This document shows positions 1-6,936 of a stretch of 7,416 bases of DNA, piece after piece. Where the stretch lies: positions 1 to 7,416 of the forward strand of contig DATJHO010000070.1 in assembly GCA_035493835.1 (NCBI GenBank), read 5' to 3'. This DNA is from DASZTU01 sp035493835 (lineage in GTDB: Bacteria > Pseudomonadota > Alphaproteobacteria > Rhizobiales > Devosiaceae). The notes under the pieces are model-generated. The model was not told the DNA's origin. It saw only the letters and a program-made list of their open reading frames with translations, and searched no databases. Each line of letters starts with the position of its first letter. Position 1 is the stretch's first letter. The position numbers and the translations under genes were made by a program.

Positions 1-53
1 GGCATCAGCGAGACCAGGACAGCCAGGGAGGCTGCTGCAAGGGAACGCAACAT
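1..53 (-). CDS. Start of an exported protein (partial, 17 codons visible)
   Basis: Only the N-terminus lies in the window. It reads MLRSLAAASLAVLVSLM and then leaves the edge. An Arg followed by an Ala/Leu/Val-rich hydrophobic stretch is a typical Sec signal peptide, so the product is probably periplasmic or outer-membrane. The ATG is one base after the TGA of the upstream epimerase gene (TGAGATG), and a GGGGG run at 63-59 sits 5 bases before it as a ribosome binding site, so translation is very likely coupled. In alginate operons the gene near algG can be algX, algE, algJ or algL, all exported. Nothing visible tells which one this is. Confidence 0.75.
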   Translation of the reverse strand, partial: MLRSLAAASLAVLVSLM

Positions 54-54
54 C

Positions 55-3000
55 TCAACCCCCACTGACTTGAAGGAGAAGCGCGCTGGACTTCGCCATG
101 CCGCCGCACCCGGTTTGCTCAGCGGGTGTGAGGGCCATCGCCTGGCCGTTGTCCCCCAAGATGCCATGCGCGCTGAACCCGCAATATTCGACGGGCCGCG
201 GCAAGCCGCAGGCTTGGCCGACGACGACGGTTCCGCCAGTCCGGTCGAAGCGCAGCATGGCCCCCTCGAACGGCCGTCCATCGCCGCTCAGAAGCGGCCC
301 GCGCTGCCCGTGGAAGTCCTGGTCGAACAACGAGGCGGCCGCCACGCCCGAAAGCTTCACGCCGACGCTATTGCCCGAAATGCGATTGTTCCCCGCCGTG
401 AAGGTCGCGAACTCGGTGTATGGGTCCTCGACAAAATTCCGCCTCGGGCTGATCTCCTCGATGTGCGAGGTGTACCCGTTGATGCCGGTGCCACCATTGT
501 CGGCCAGTTCATTGCCGAACACGCCGACATTCCAGCTGTTGCGGAGCTTGACCCCGTCCCGGTCATTGCCAAAGAAATGATTGTCGACGGCGAGGTTGCA
601 GGGGCTTTCGAAGAACGTCAGGCCGTCGCCGTGATTACCGAAGGCGACATTGCCGTAGATCAGGGTATCGCTGCTGTCGCGGTCGAGCATGAAGCCCGAA
701 CCCGCGTTGTCAAACGACACATTGCCAATCATCCAGCTGCCATCGACCTGGCGCGAGATGATCATGCCGTGCTTGTACTGGGTATTGTGCATGGTATTCA
801 ACGCCAGCACCAGCCGCTTGGAGCGGTCGTGCGGGTCTACACCGTAAACAACGTTGTCCCGGTACTCATTGCCGGCAACGAGAACGTCCTCGGCTTCATA
901 GGAATAGAAGCCGTACTCGAAATTATCGATCACATTATCCACGATGCGACCGGTGGGCGGCGGCAAATCCGGCTGCTCGGCGATGACCGACGTAGGCCCG
1001 GTGGAAAAGCCGAGTCCGAAGGATTTCGGCGCCGCGTAGCCGAGCGAGTCCAGAACCGAACCACCGACATAGAGATGCGAGCCGCTCCAGCCGATGATGA
1101 AGGGACGGTAGACCTCGCGGGTATGTGGGTTCGAGCGGCGGATGGCGCCGGCGGATTCGTCCCATGACTCGACGCGGGTATCGACGATGAAGAGCTTGCC
1201 GGCAACGGAGATGAACGAACCGGTATCTGCGCCGAGGCGATATGTGGCCGCTTCTTCCCCGCTTAAGATGAGCGTGGCGTTCTTGCCGACGAGCAACGGC
1301 GCCCGCAATGTCACAACGTCCTTGTTCCGGGTCACGAGCTGGAAGGAACCGGAGTTGGCCAGCTCCCGGGCGAGCGAGCCCAGCGTGTAGACGCCCGATT
1401 GGATCACGATGATCCGGGGCGATGGCAGTCGTTGCGCCTTTGCGGCGGCGCTCATGCCGGTGTCCCCCCCGGGCAGGTCCTCGAGGAACTTGTCGTTATA
1501 GGGGCTGAGGTTGGCCAAGGTCACGCCCACATGGCCGGCCTCCGGACCGGGCATTTCCTGGCGAATCTGCGCAACGCCGTAGCTGAGGTCGGGGTAGCCG
1601 TAGCGATGCAGAGCTCCGGGCGAGGCCTCGGCCCGATACATCGTCATGCGGCCGTCTCCGAACACTGGGCTGCCGACCTTCATGGCAGCTTCGTGCACGG
1701 CCGGGGCGGCATGCGGGGCGGAGATCGTGTAGTCGGTGCTTGCCCCCTTGCCAGTGCCTAGGCCCAAGCTATCGAGGCGACGCAACTGCTCGGTCGCAAT
1801 CGAGCGAAGGGTGGCGACACGGAGGGCATCGTTCGGGAACAGTTTCGCGCGGCGAACGGCCCTCTCAACGAAGGCCGGCGCCCCGGAGACGGCAATGAGT
1901 GCGTCGGCGGCTGCCTCGTCGCGATCCGCGACAGCCGGCAACTGGTCCAGCAGCGAGAGTGCGGCCTTGGCGTCGCCGTTCTTTGCCGCATATTTGGCAA
2001 TGAACCCGAGCGCCTTGGCCTTGGCCTTCGTATCGCCGATTTGGGCCGCAACAGCCTGGGCGCCCGTTAGATCCCTGGCCTTGGCAAGGCTCTCGGCAAC
2101 GGACAACAGCATGCTGTCACGATCACTGCCGCTCTTGATGGATTTCGCCGTTTCAAGCGCCAGGTCATTGGCCTTGCCCACGAACTCGGGCTGCTTCTTG
2201 TCCAGCGCAACGTCGGCAATCCGAAGCATCGCCTGGACCTTATAGGTGCGGTCGTCAATGGCAGCGGCCGTCGAGAAGGCCTGCTCGAACTTGGACTGCT
2301 TGGCGTATTGCCGTGCAATCTCGGCCTGCACCCGGCCGCGATTCTGCTGGTCGGCGATCTGAGCGATGGCCGCTTCGCCCGCCTGTAAATCGCCGTCCTC
2401 CGTCTTTGCCTGTGCGATCGCGGAAAACACGTAGTCCCGGTCGTCGGCAGCGGACAGCTTCTCATAGACTGCCTGTGCGTCGGCGATCATGTCGGCGTCG
2501 GCAAGCGCCTTGCCCAGCTTCCGCAGGGCCTGCGAGGCTGAGGATGGATCGGACAGGGCGTGGAAGAATGACAGCCCATCCTGAAGCTTGCCCAAGGCGG
2601 CGGCGCCGGCGATTGCCTCGACAAGCGCCGCATCCTTCTGCCCGCCCGCAAGTTGCTGGACGACGGACGAACCGCGTTGGAAAGCCTCGTTGGCCATGGT
2701 GGCGAACCCGCCCTTCTGAAGTGCCGCGGCCAGCAGATACTCGACACGCGCCCGCACCGGCCCGACTGGCAACTCCGAGGCCAGCGCCACTGCATCCAGC
2801 GTACGATTGTTGTCGATGCGATTGCGCACCATGGCCGTGATGGCGTCCTGCTGGTCGCTGTCGTCGGCATAAGCGGAGGTCAATGGCTCGAACATACCCG
2901 TCTCACCGCGCTCGAGCGCTTTGTCGAGAACGGCGTTGAGAGCTTTCGCCCGTGTTCCTTCCGACTCCGGATCGATCGCCAAAGCGAGCTTTAAGGCTCG

Positions 3001-3792
3001 AGGCAAGTCATCCTGCTGAATGGCCGTGCTGACAGCCGCCCCAAGCTTGCCGCTATCGAGCTTGGCGTCATTCCCGGTCAGCTCGCCCCGGGCGATGGAA
3101 TACCAGGCGAAGCCGCGCTGCCGCGAGGGCCACATGCCCGCTATGGCTTGGTTGACCAGCGGTAGGGCGGCATTGCCCTTGATGCGCGCGGCCGTCTGGG
3201 CAATGGCATTAAGTGCACTGTTCTTGCTATCCGCCTCGGTGATGGCGTCGGCATCCTTCACAGCTCGGCCGAGGTCGGCGATGGCGCCTGCCGGGTCTCG
3301 GGCCGCATCAATGTCGGCGAGCCACGAATAGGCACTGGCTCGCAAGGCGGGGCTGGTCAGCGCGATGACGAGTCCCTCGATCTCGACCCGATACCGGACC
3401 GCGGTCTGTGCATCCACCTTCCCGCCGGCGAGTATGCCCATCACCGTCGAGAGAACGTCCGAGGTCAGAATGTCGGCGGTGATGCTTTCGGCGGCGAGCC
3501 GTTTCAAGGCGGCTGCTGCGGCGAGCGCCTCCGGCGAATTCGCGCCGTCCGCCAGCTTGGTCAGAAACAGGTAGCGGCTTCGCGTGGCCTCGATGCCGGC
3601 CAATTTCTCCTCGGGCGTCGCTGCCTTTTCGCTGCTGAGCACACCCTGCTCGATTTCGAGCACGACCTGCGCAGTCGGATCGCTCGAGCTCGCCGAGACG
3701 CTCGTTCCAGCCAAGCTCGTGCCGGCCAAGCCACTCATCAGGGCAAGGGCAAGCGCCGCGGGGCGGCCAATGCGTTTGACGATGATCATCAT
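55..3792 (-). CDS. algG: TPR-like repeat / AlgG mannuronan C5-epimerase fusion
   Basis: A 1245-residue exported protein. Residues 1-34 form a signal peptide (Lys/Arg, then an Ala/Leu core, likely cut after VSA). There is no lipobox Cys. Residues about 40-680 are Ala-rich helical repeats of roughly 30-35 residues (IA..xA..GD...A pattern), TPR-like. A Gly/Pro-rich linker follows, about 685-790. From about 793 to the end it is AlgG: the RIIVIQSGVYTL entry, GKLFIVDTRVESW, YGFYSYE, then the right-handed beta-helix with DPHDR at 986-990 and HGMIISR ending at R1014. Pseudomonas AlgG uses the DPHD His as base and an Arg 26 residues later; both residues and the spacing are kept here, so an active enzyme is expected. 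It converts mannuronate to guluronate in the periplasm. Pseudomonas AlgG is about 540 residues, so the first half is extra and may replace the TPR-like lipoprotein AlgK. The start is the ATG overlapping the alg44 stop (TGATG); a longer frame to 3882 would run inside alg44 and hide the signal peptide. Confidence 0.92.
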   Translation of the reverse strand: MMIIVKRIGRPAALALALMSGLAGTSLAGTSVSASSSDPTAQVVLEIEQGVLSSEKAATPEEKLAGIEATRSRYLFLTKLADGANSPEALAAAAALKRLAAESITADILTSDVLSTVMGILAGGKVDAQTAVRYRVEIEGLVIALTSPALRASAYSWLADIDAARDPAGAIADLGRAVKDADAITEADSKNSALNAIAQTAARIKGNAALPLVNQAIAGMWPSRQRGFAWYSIARGELTGNDAKLDSGKLGAAVSTAIQQDDLPRALKLALAIDPESEGTRAKALNAVLDKALERGETGMFEPLTSAYADDSDQQDAITAMVRNRIDNNRTLDAVALASELPVGPVRARVEYLLAAALQKGGFATMANEAFQRGSSVVQQLAGGQKDAALVEAIAGAAALGKLQDGLSFFHALSDPSSASQALRKLGKALADADMIADAQAVYEKLSAADDRDYVFSAIAQAKTEDGDLQAGEAAIAQIADQQNRGRVQAEIARQYAKQSKFEQAFSTAAAIDDRTYKVQAMLRIADVALDKKQPEFVGKANDLALETAKSIKSGSDRDSMLLSVAESLAKARDLTGAQAVAAQIGDTKAKAKALGFIAKYAAKNGDAKAALSLLDQLPAVADRDEAAADALIAVSGAPAFVERAVRRAKLFPNDALRVATLRSIATEQLRRLDSLGLGTGKGASTDYTISAPHAAPAVHEAAMKVGSPVFGDGRMTMYRAEASPGALHRYGYPDLSYGVAQIRQEMPGPEAGHVGVTLANLSPYNDKFLEDLPGGDTGMSAAAKAQRLPSPRIIVIQSGVYTLGSLARELANSGSFQLVTRNKDVVTLRAPLLVGKNATLILSGEEAATYRLGADTGSFISVAGKLFIVDTRVESWDESAGAIRRSNPHTREVYRPFIIGWSGSHLYVGGSVLDSLGYAAPKSFGLGFSTGPTSVIAEQPDLPPPTGRIVDNVIDNFEYGFYSYEAEDVLVAGNEYRDNVVYGVDPHDRSKRLVLALNTMHNTQYKHGMIISRQVDGSWMIGNVSFDNAGSGFMLDRDSSDTLIYGNVAFGNHGDGLTFFESPCNLAVDNHFFGNDRDGVKLRNSWNVGVFGNELADNGGTGINGYTSHIEEISPRRNFVEDPYTEFATFTAGNNRISGNSVGVKLSGVAAASLFDQDFHGQRGPLLSGDGRPFEGAMLRFDRTGGTVVVGQACGLPRPVEYCGFSAHGILGDNGQAMALTPAEQTGCGGMAKSSALLLQVSGG
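3700..3729. repeat. 15-bp imperfect tandem repeat in the epimerase signal peptide
   Basis: Two adjacent 15-base units, 13 of 15 identical, encode LAGTS twice at residues 22-31 of the TPR-AlgG protein, at the end of the signal peptide hydrophobic core. Confidence 0.8.
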
Positions 3793-4904
3793 CACTTGCC
3801 GCCCGAGGCGAATGAAGCGCCCGCAATCATCTGCTGCAGCCAGCCGAGCTTGATCTGATCCAGCTTGATCTGATCCAGCCAATGCGCCTTGAAGAGCGAG
3901 ACTTGGACCGGCTGGCCCAGCGGCACGCTCGCCGCCGCGGGACCGAGATCGAGCCGCACCGACACTGTTGATCCGGTATCATCCGTTGCCGCCGCCGGCA
4001 GGGCCTCGACGTGCGCGTTGTAGATGGTCGGCCGATCGACAAACTCGATATCCGCCGTGACACCCCGATAGATGTCCATCAGCCGCGAACGGTCGACAGT
4101 TGCGAGAACAAAATTCTTGGAGTCGGGCCGATGCAGTGAGAATAGCCGCGTGCCCCCGCGAACCGTCTCCCCGACGTTCACGGCAACCTCCTCGATCGTG
4201 CAGGCGCAGGGCGAAGTCTCGGTGACGCTGCGGCCGCTGTCGGTCAGGATGGTGGCGATCTGATCGCCGACCACTACCTTGCCGCTGGCGACATTGGTGG
4301 CCGTTCCGCCGACGGACGCGTAGATCGGGGTCGTGTCCGAGGTGATGAAGGCAGAGGCCGCCGGAAACGTCACGAAGCGCTGGTAAAGGCTGCTGCCGAT
4401 GAAGCCCACCAGGAGCAGGGTCACTACGCCAACGCCTGCTGTGCGGACGGCAATGCCGAGGCCGTGCCGCAGCCCGCCGCTCGGGCGCTGCGCATCACCT
4501 TCGCGCCGCGCCCCCGCCTGCACCGGGCGGCGCTGCAGGTCTAGCACTTCGCCCATGGTGAGCAATTCGCCCGAAAGGTAGGAGTCCAGCACATAGCGCA
4601 TCATGCGGGTCTGCTCGGGCTGCAGCTGGATATATTGCAATCCGGTGCGTTCCGCACTGGAATGACGGACCTCCGCCTTGAGATCGAGCGCGAACTCATA
4701 GCCTTCGAAGGCAAACAACAGGCGGATCTCGGGCGTTGCCCCGACAACCAGGGGGCGTGCCCCCGGCGTCTCGATGCCTACCCCCGCAACCGACCAGTCC
4801 AGCGCCTTGCAGGTCTGACCATCGATCACGCAGCGGATCGGCAATTGGTACCGGGCGTGCTGACGCTGGACGTCGGCCTCGAACCTAATGAAATTCTCGT
4901 TCAT
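3792..4904 (-). CDS. alg44: Alg44: PilZ c-di-GMP receptor and alginate co-polymerase
   Basis: A 370-residue inner-membrane protein (Pseudomonas Alg44 is about 389). The cytoplasmic PilZ domain spans about residues 10-115 and has both c-di-GMP-binding motifs: R14-Q-H-A-R18 (RxxxR) and D36-W-S-V-A-G41 (DxSxxG). The SYLSGEL sequence after the PilZ domain matches Pseudomonas Alg44 closely. One membrane segment lies at about 154-174. The periplasmic part is HlyD/membrane-fusion-like, with the SPCAC dicysteine sequence that corresponds to SPCDC in Pseudomonas. In the known system, c-di-GMP binding to Alg44 switches on polymerisation by Alg8 after translation; the intact motifs predict the same here. 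The gene starts 15 bases after alg8 with a clear GGAG, and its TGA overlaps the ATG of the epimerase fusion. The C-terminus carries a duplicated LDQIK from a 15-bp tandem repeat. Confidence 0.95.
   Translation of the reverse strand: MNENFIRFEADVQRQHARYQLPIRCVIDGQTCKALDWSVAGVGIETPGARPLVVGATPEIRLLFAFEGYEFALDLKAEVRHSSAERTGLQYIQLQPEQTRMMRYVLDSYLSGELLTMGEVLDLQRRPVQAGARREGDAQRPSGGLRHGLGIAVRTAGVGVVTLLLVGFIGSSLYQRFVTFPAASAFITSDTTPIYASVGGTATNVASGKVVVGDQIATILTDSGRSVTETSPCACTIEEVAVNVGETVRGGTRLFSLHRPDSKNFVLATVDRSRLMDIYRGVTADIEFVDRPTIYNAHVEALPAAATDDTGSTVSVRLDLGPAAASVPLGQPVQVSLFKAHWLDQIKLDQIKLGWLQQMIAGASFASGGK
3847..3879. repeat. 15-bp tandem repeat in the 3' end of alg44
   Basis: Two exact copies of AGCTTGATCTGATCC (3847-3861 and 3862-3876) plus three bases of a third. 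In alg44 this encodes LDQIK twice, in frame. The exact identity suggests a recent slippage duplication in the Alg44 C-terminal tail. Confidence 0.9.
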
Positions 4905-4911
4905 TCAATTG

Positions 4912-4915
4912 CTCC
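4912..4915 (-). promoter_or_regulatory. Ribosome binding site of alg44
   Basis: GGAG lies 7 bases upstream of the alg44 ATG, inside the 15-base gap after the alg8 stop. It supports the MNENFIRF start and suggests both genes are read from one transcript. Confidence 0.75.
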
Positions 4916-4919
4916 GCGC

Positions 4920-6542
4920 TCAGGTGAGGGCAATCAGGTGACGCAGCACCTGTGCGTTGGGGATCGGCAGTTGTGCCACGATGCATGCCAGCGCCGTGAG
5001 AAAGGCCACTACGGCCAGGCCGGTCATATAGGTCGATGATGCCGCCCTCAGCCGCTGGGCGAAACCAGAGTGCCCCTGCAGGCGCGTCTTCTGCCGCGTC
5101 CAGCGTTGCTTGTTGGGGCGAAAGAAAATGTAGATCTTGATGATCGATCCGAAGATCTGATTGAAGTATATGAAGAATGGATAGAATACCGAGACGCGCG
5201 GGCGGGATGTAAGCAGCAGCAACGTCAGCAGATAACGCGTGAACAGCGTCCACACGGCGTAAGCGAAGAAGGCGCTGGGCGTCACCAACAGCCCGACGAT
5301 CAAGACCATTCCGAGCCCGGCGAGGGAGGTCCACATCGAGATGCGCTGGTCGAGGATTGCAATCCAGGTAAAGAGACCCGTCCGCCAGGGCCCCAGCGCC
5401 AGCGCCCGGTTGTTGGTCCGCAACATATTGCCAAACCAGCGGGTCATCAGCTGGGCAGCTGCCGGAACGAAGTGCTTGCCGGGCGGATCCTCGATCGTGG
5501 CCACCATGACATCCGGAAGGTAGAGCATCCGGTAGTTATTCTTGAGCAGCCAGAACCAGGTGGACTTATCGTCCCCGGTCAGGAACTTGATCCGACCAAG
5601 GCGCCAATGATCGATATAGTCTGCCTCGACTTGACGGATGAAATCGGGATTGCAGGCCACCTCGGCGCGAAACATCGACATGCGGCCGGTCAGCGTCAGC
5701 ACTCGACGGGCCTGCCCGTTGGACCCCATGATGATGTTTCGCTGGGCGAAGCGAAGACTGTACCAGATATGAAACAGTGCACTGCCACGCACGCGGGAAA
5801 TTTCATCGGTCGTCAGCGCGCCAATCCGCGGGTCGAGCTGAAAAAATCCCAGGCATCGCTGCACGAGATCCACCGGCACGATGCTGTCGCCGTCGATCAC
5901 CGCGACCAGATCGCCGCCATCCGGATTGAGCTTGGCTATCGCCCTGAAACCATGCGCCAGGGCATCCCGCTTGCCGGTCCCGGCGATGCGTACGATCACC
6001 AGATCGACGTCGCTGTCCTCTTTGCAGATCAACCGGTACATCGAGGTGACCAGGCGCTGGTCGCCCGTCTCCACCAGTGACGCCACGACAGTGGCGCGGC
6101 CCGGGGCACGAAGCGCCGCCTCGAATGCGGCCCGGTAGACCATTGCCGAGGTATCGCCGTCCTGGCGGAAGCTTGTGACCAGCAGGAACGCGCGAGGAGC
6201 CTCCCCGGCCACCTCCAGCCCGTTGACGGCCGCGTCGGCCCGCCGCCGCATGCTTGGGAACGAAAATTTCCTGTAATACAGAGCGCGGGAGTAGTTTACG
6301 GCGACCCAGCAATAGCGCCACACGGCGATCATGCCGAGGCTGAAAAAGGCGCCGGAGTTGATATTCCAAAGGCTGCGGATACTCGATGCGGGAATCGTTA
6401 GCGCCAGCGCAACGAGGCAAAGCAAAAACAACAGGTGCGCGTACCAGGTCTCGCTGGCGGACAGCAAGGACACGCCAGGAGTTAATCCCGCCTCGGCGCT
6501 TGCTGTGCGGTCATCGCGATCGGCAATTTTTGTAGTACGCAT
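4920..6542 (-). CDS. alg8: Alg8: alginate (polymannuronate) synthase, GT2 family
   Basis: A 540-residue processive GT2 glycosyltransferase of the inner membrane that polymerises GDP-mannuronate into the alginate chain. Two N-terminal membrane segments (about 34-54 and 62-84) precede the cytoplasmic catalytic domain. That domain contains LLVTSFR (120-126), GTGKRDALAHGFRA (188-201), the nucleotide-sugar DGD at 217-219, LTLTGRMSMFRAE (282-294), HWRLGRIKFLTGDDKSTWF (312-330, with the catalytic TGDDK) and TRWFGN (367-372, the QxxRW-type site). Membrane helices follow at about 402-420, 424-446, 450-474 and 503-523. The similarity to Pseudomonas Alg8 (494 residues) runs almost end to end. The N-terminus here is about 30 residues longer, polar and charged. 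An in-frame TAG lies six codons upstream of the chosen ATG; no strong Shine-Dalgarno precedes that ATG, so a slightly later start is possible. It is the first gene of the synthesis operon; algD is not next to it. Confidence 0.96.
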   Translation of the reverse strand: MRTTKIADRDDRTASAEAGLTPGVSLLSASETWYAHLLFLLCLVALALTIPASSIRSLWNINSGAFFSLGMIAVWRYCWVAVNYSRALYYRKFSFPSMRRRADAAVNGLEVAGEAPRAFLLVTSFRQDGDTSAMVYRAAFEAALRAPGRATVVASLVETGDQRLVTSMYRLICKEDSDVDLVIVRIAGTGKRDALAHGFRAIAKLNPDGGDLVAVIDGDSIVPVDLVQRCLGFFQLDPRIGALTTDEISRVRGSALFHIWYSLRFAQRNIIMGSNGQARRVLTLTGRMSMFRAEVACNPDFIRQVEADYIDHWRLGRIKFLTGDDKSTWFWLLKNNYRMLYLPDVMVATIEDPPGKHFVPAAAQLMTRWFGNMLRTNNRALALGPWRTGLFTWIAILDQRISMWTSLAGLGMVLIVGLLVTPSAFFAYAVWTLFTRYLLTLLLLTSRPRVSVFYPFFIYFNQIFGSIIKIYIFFRPNKQRWTRQKTRLQGHSGFAQRLRAASSTYMTGLAVVAFLTALACIVAQLPIPNAQVLRHLIALT

Positions 6543-6670
6543 ACTCGACCACTCGATCTACGAATACGATATTTGCGCGCAGTGGGCTACCGCACATTCC
6601 GTCAGCCAAAACTCAGTCCAGTTGTGACCATGGCCTTTTGAATGAGCGGCTAGTTCTGCTCGTCGAGCCG

Positions 6671-6700
6671 ATATAACAATTTAATTAGAGCGGGACGCAA
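6671..6700 (-). promoter_or_regulatory. Candidate sigma-70-type promoter of alg8
   Basis: On the minus strand, TTGCGT (6700-6695) and TTATAT (6676-6671) are separated by 18 bases in a local AT-rich stretch. This would give a leader of roughly 120 bases before alg8. The match to consensus is moderate, and housekeeping promoters of this organism may differ. Confidence 0.3.
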
Positions 6701-6721
6701 GTATACGCCGACTAGACAGCG

Positions 6722-6748
6722 CCATTAATCAGGCGTTAACCTTAATGG
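6722..6748. promoter_or_regulatory. Perfect dyad, possible operator of the alg operon
   Basis: CCATTAA and TTAATGG are perfect inverted repeats with 13 bases between them. The arm centres are 20 bp apart, about two helical turns, as expected for a dimeric regulator. The dyad lies just upstream of the candidate -35, an activator-like position for alg8. No known regulator consensus was recognised. Confidence 0.35.
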
Positions 6749-6780
6749 TCAAACGAGCGACGTAACGCAAGGGGGATGTG

Positions 6781-6819
6781 CAGATTCCATGCTTGAGCCG
6801 GCTGTCCGACGGTAATCTG
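6781..6819. repeat. Nested inverted repeat
   Basis: CAGATTCC pairs with GGTAATCTG (8 bp, one bulged T), and the 8-bp palindrome AGCCGGCT (6796-6803) sits almost exactly at the centre. It could form a cruciform or RNA hairpin between the terminator and the alg8 promoter region. Function unknown. Confidence 0.3.
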
Positions 6820-6913
6820 GCGTGCAGACATGCCTCGCCGGTGCTTTTACCACAGCCCGGATCAACGCGGCAGAAAGCGCAGATTTCTCAGCAAACTGGG
6901 AGATACAAGCAGA

Positions 6914-6931
6914 TCCCCTCTAATGAGGGGA
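6914..6931 (-). terminator. Hairpin terminator after the PL7-like gene
   Basis: A perfect 7-bp stem (TCCCCTC/GAGGGGA) with a 4-base loop begins 5 bases after the TAA of the PL7-like gene. The transcript downstream is only moderately U-rich (UCUGCUUGU), so termination may be partial. It separates the lyase-like gene from alg8. Confidence 0.5.
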
Positions 6932-6936
6932 GCGTA

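Larger units (their letters stand above)
6543..6936. other. Gene-free region upstream of alg8
   Basis: About 390 bases between the PL7-like gene and alg8. No convincing coding region was found; the short open frame on the plus strand here has no recognisable protein pattern. The middle (about 6665-6750) is clearly more AT-rich than the genes and holds the promoter and dyad candidates listed separately. This is the natural place for control of the alg operon. Confidence 0.7.

Noticed and set aside
70..1167. Long open frame (365 codons) on the plus strand
   Set aside because: It is antisense to the well-supported AlgG domain. Its product has no recognisable family pattern and it arises from high GC codon bias.
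3793..3882. A longer start for the TPR-AlgG gene at 3882
   Set aside because: The extra 30 residues lie inside the alg44 tail, repeat AGSDQ because of the 15-bp tandem repeat, and would bury the signal peptide. The ATG at 3792 overlaps the alg44 stop and begins directly with the signal peptide.
5070..6080. Long open frame (336 codons) on the plus strand
   Set aside because: It is antisense to the conserved catalytic part of alg8, and the translation is low-complexity, charged and without recognisable motifs.
6543..6660. AlgU/sigma-E-type promoter (GAACTT-N16/17-TCTGA) before alg8
   Set aside because: A GAACTA occurs on the minus strand, but no matching -10 follows at the right distance.
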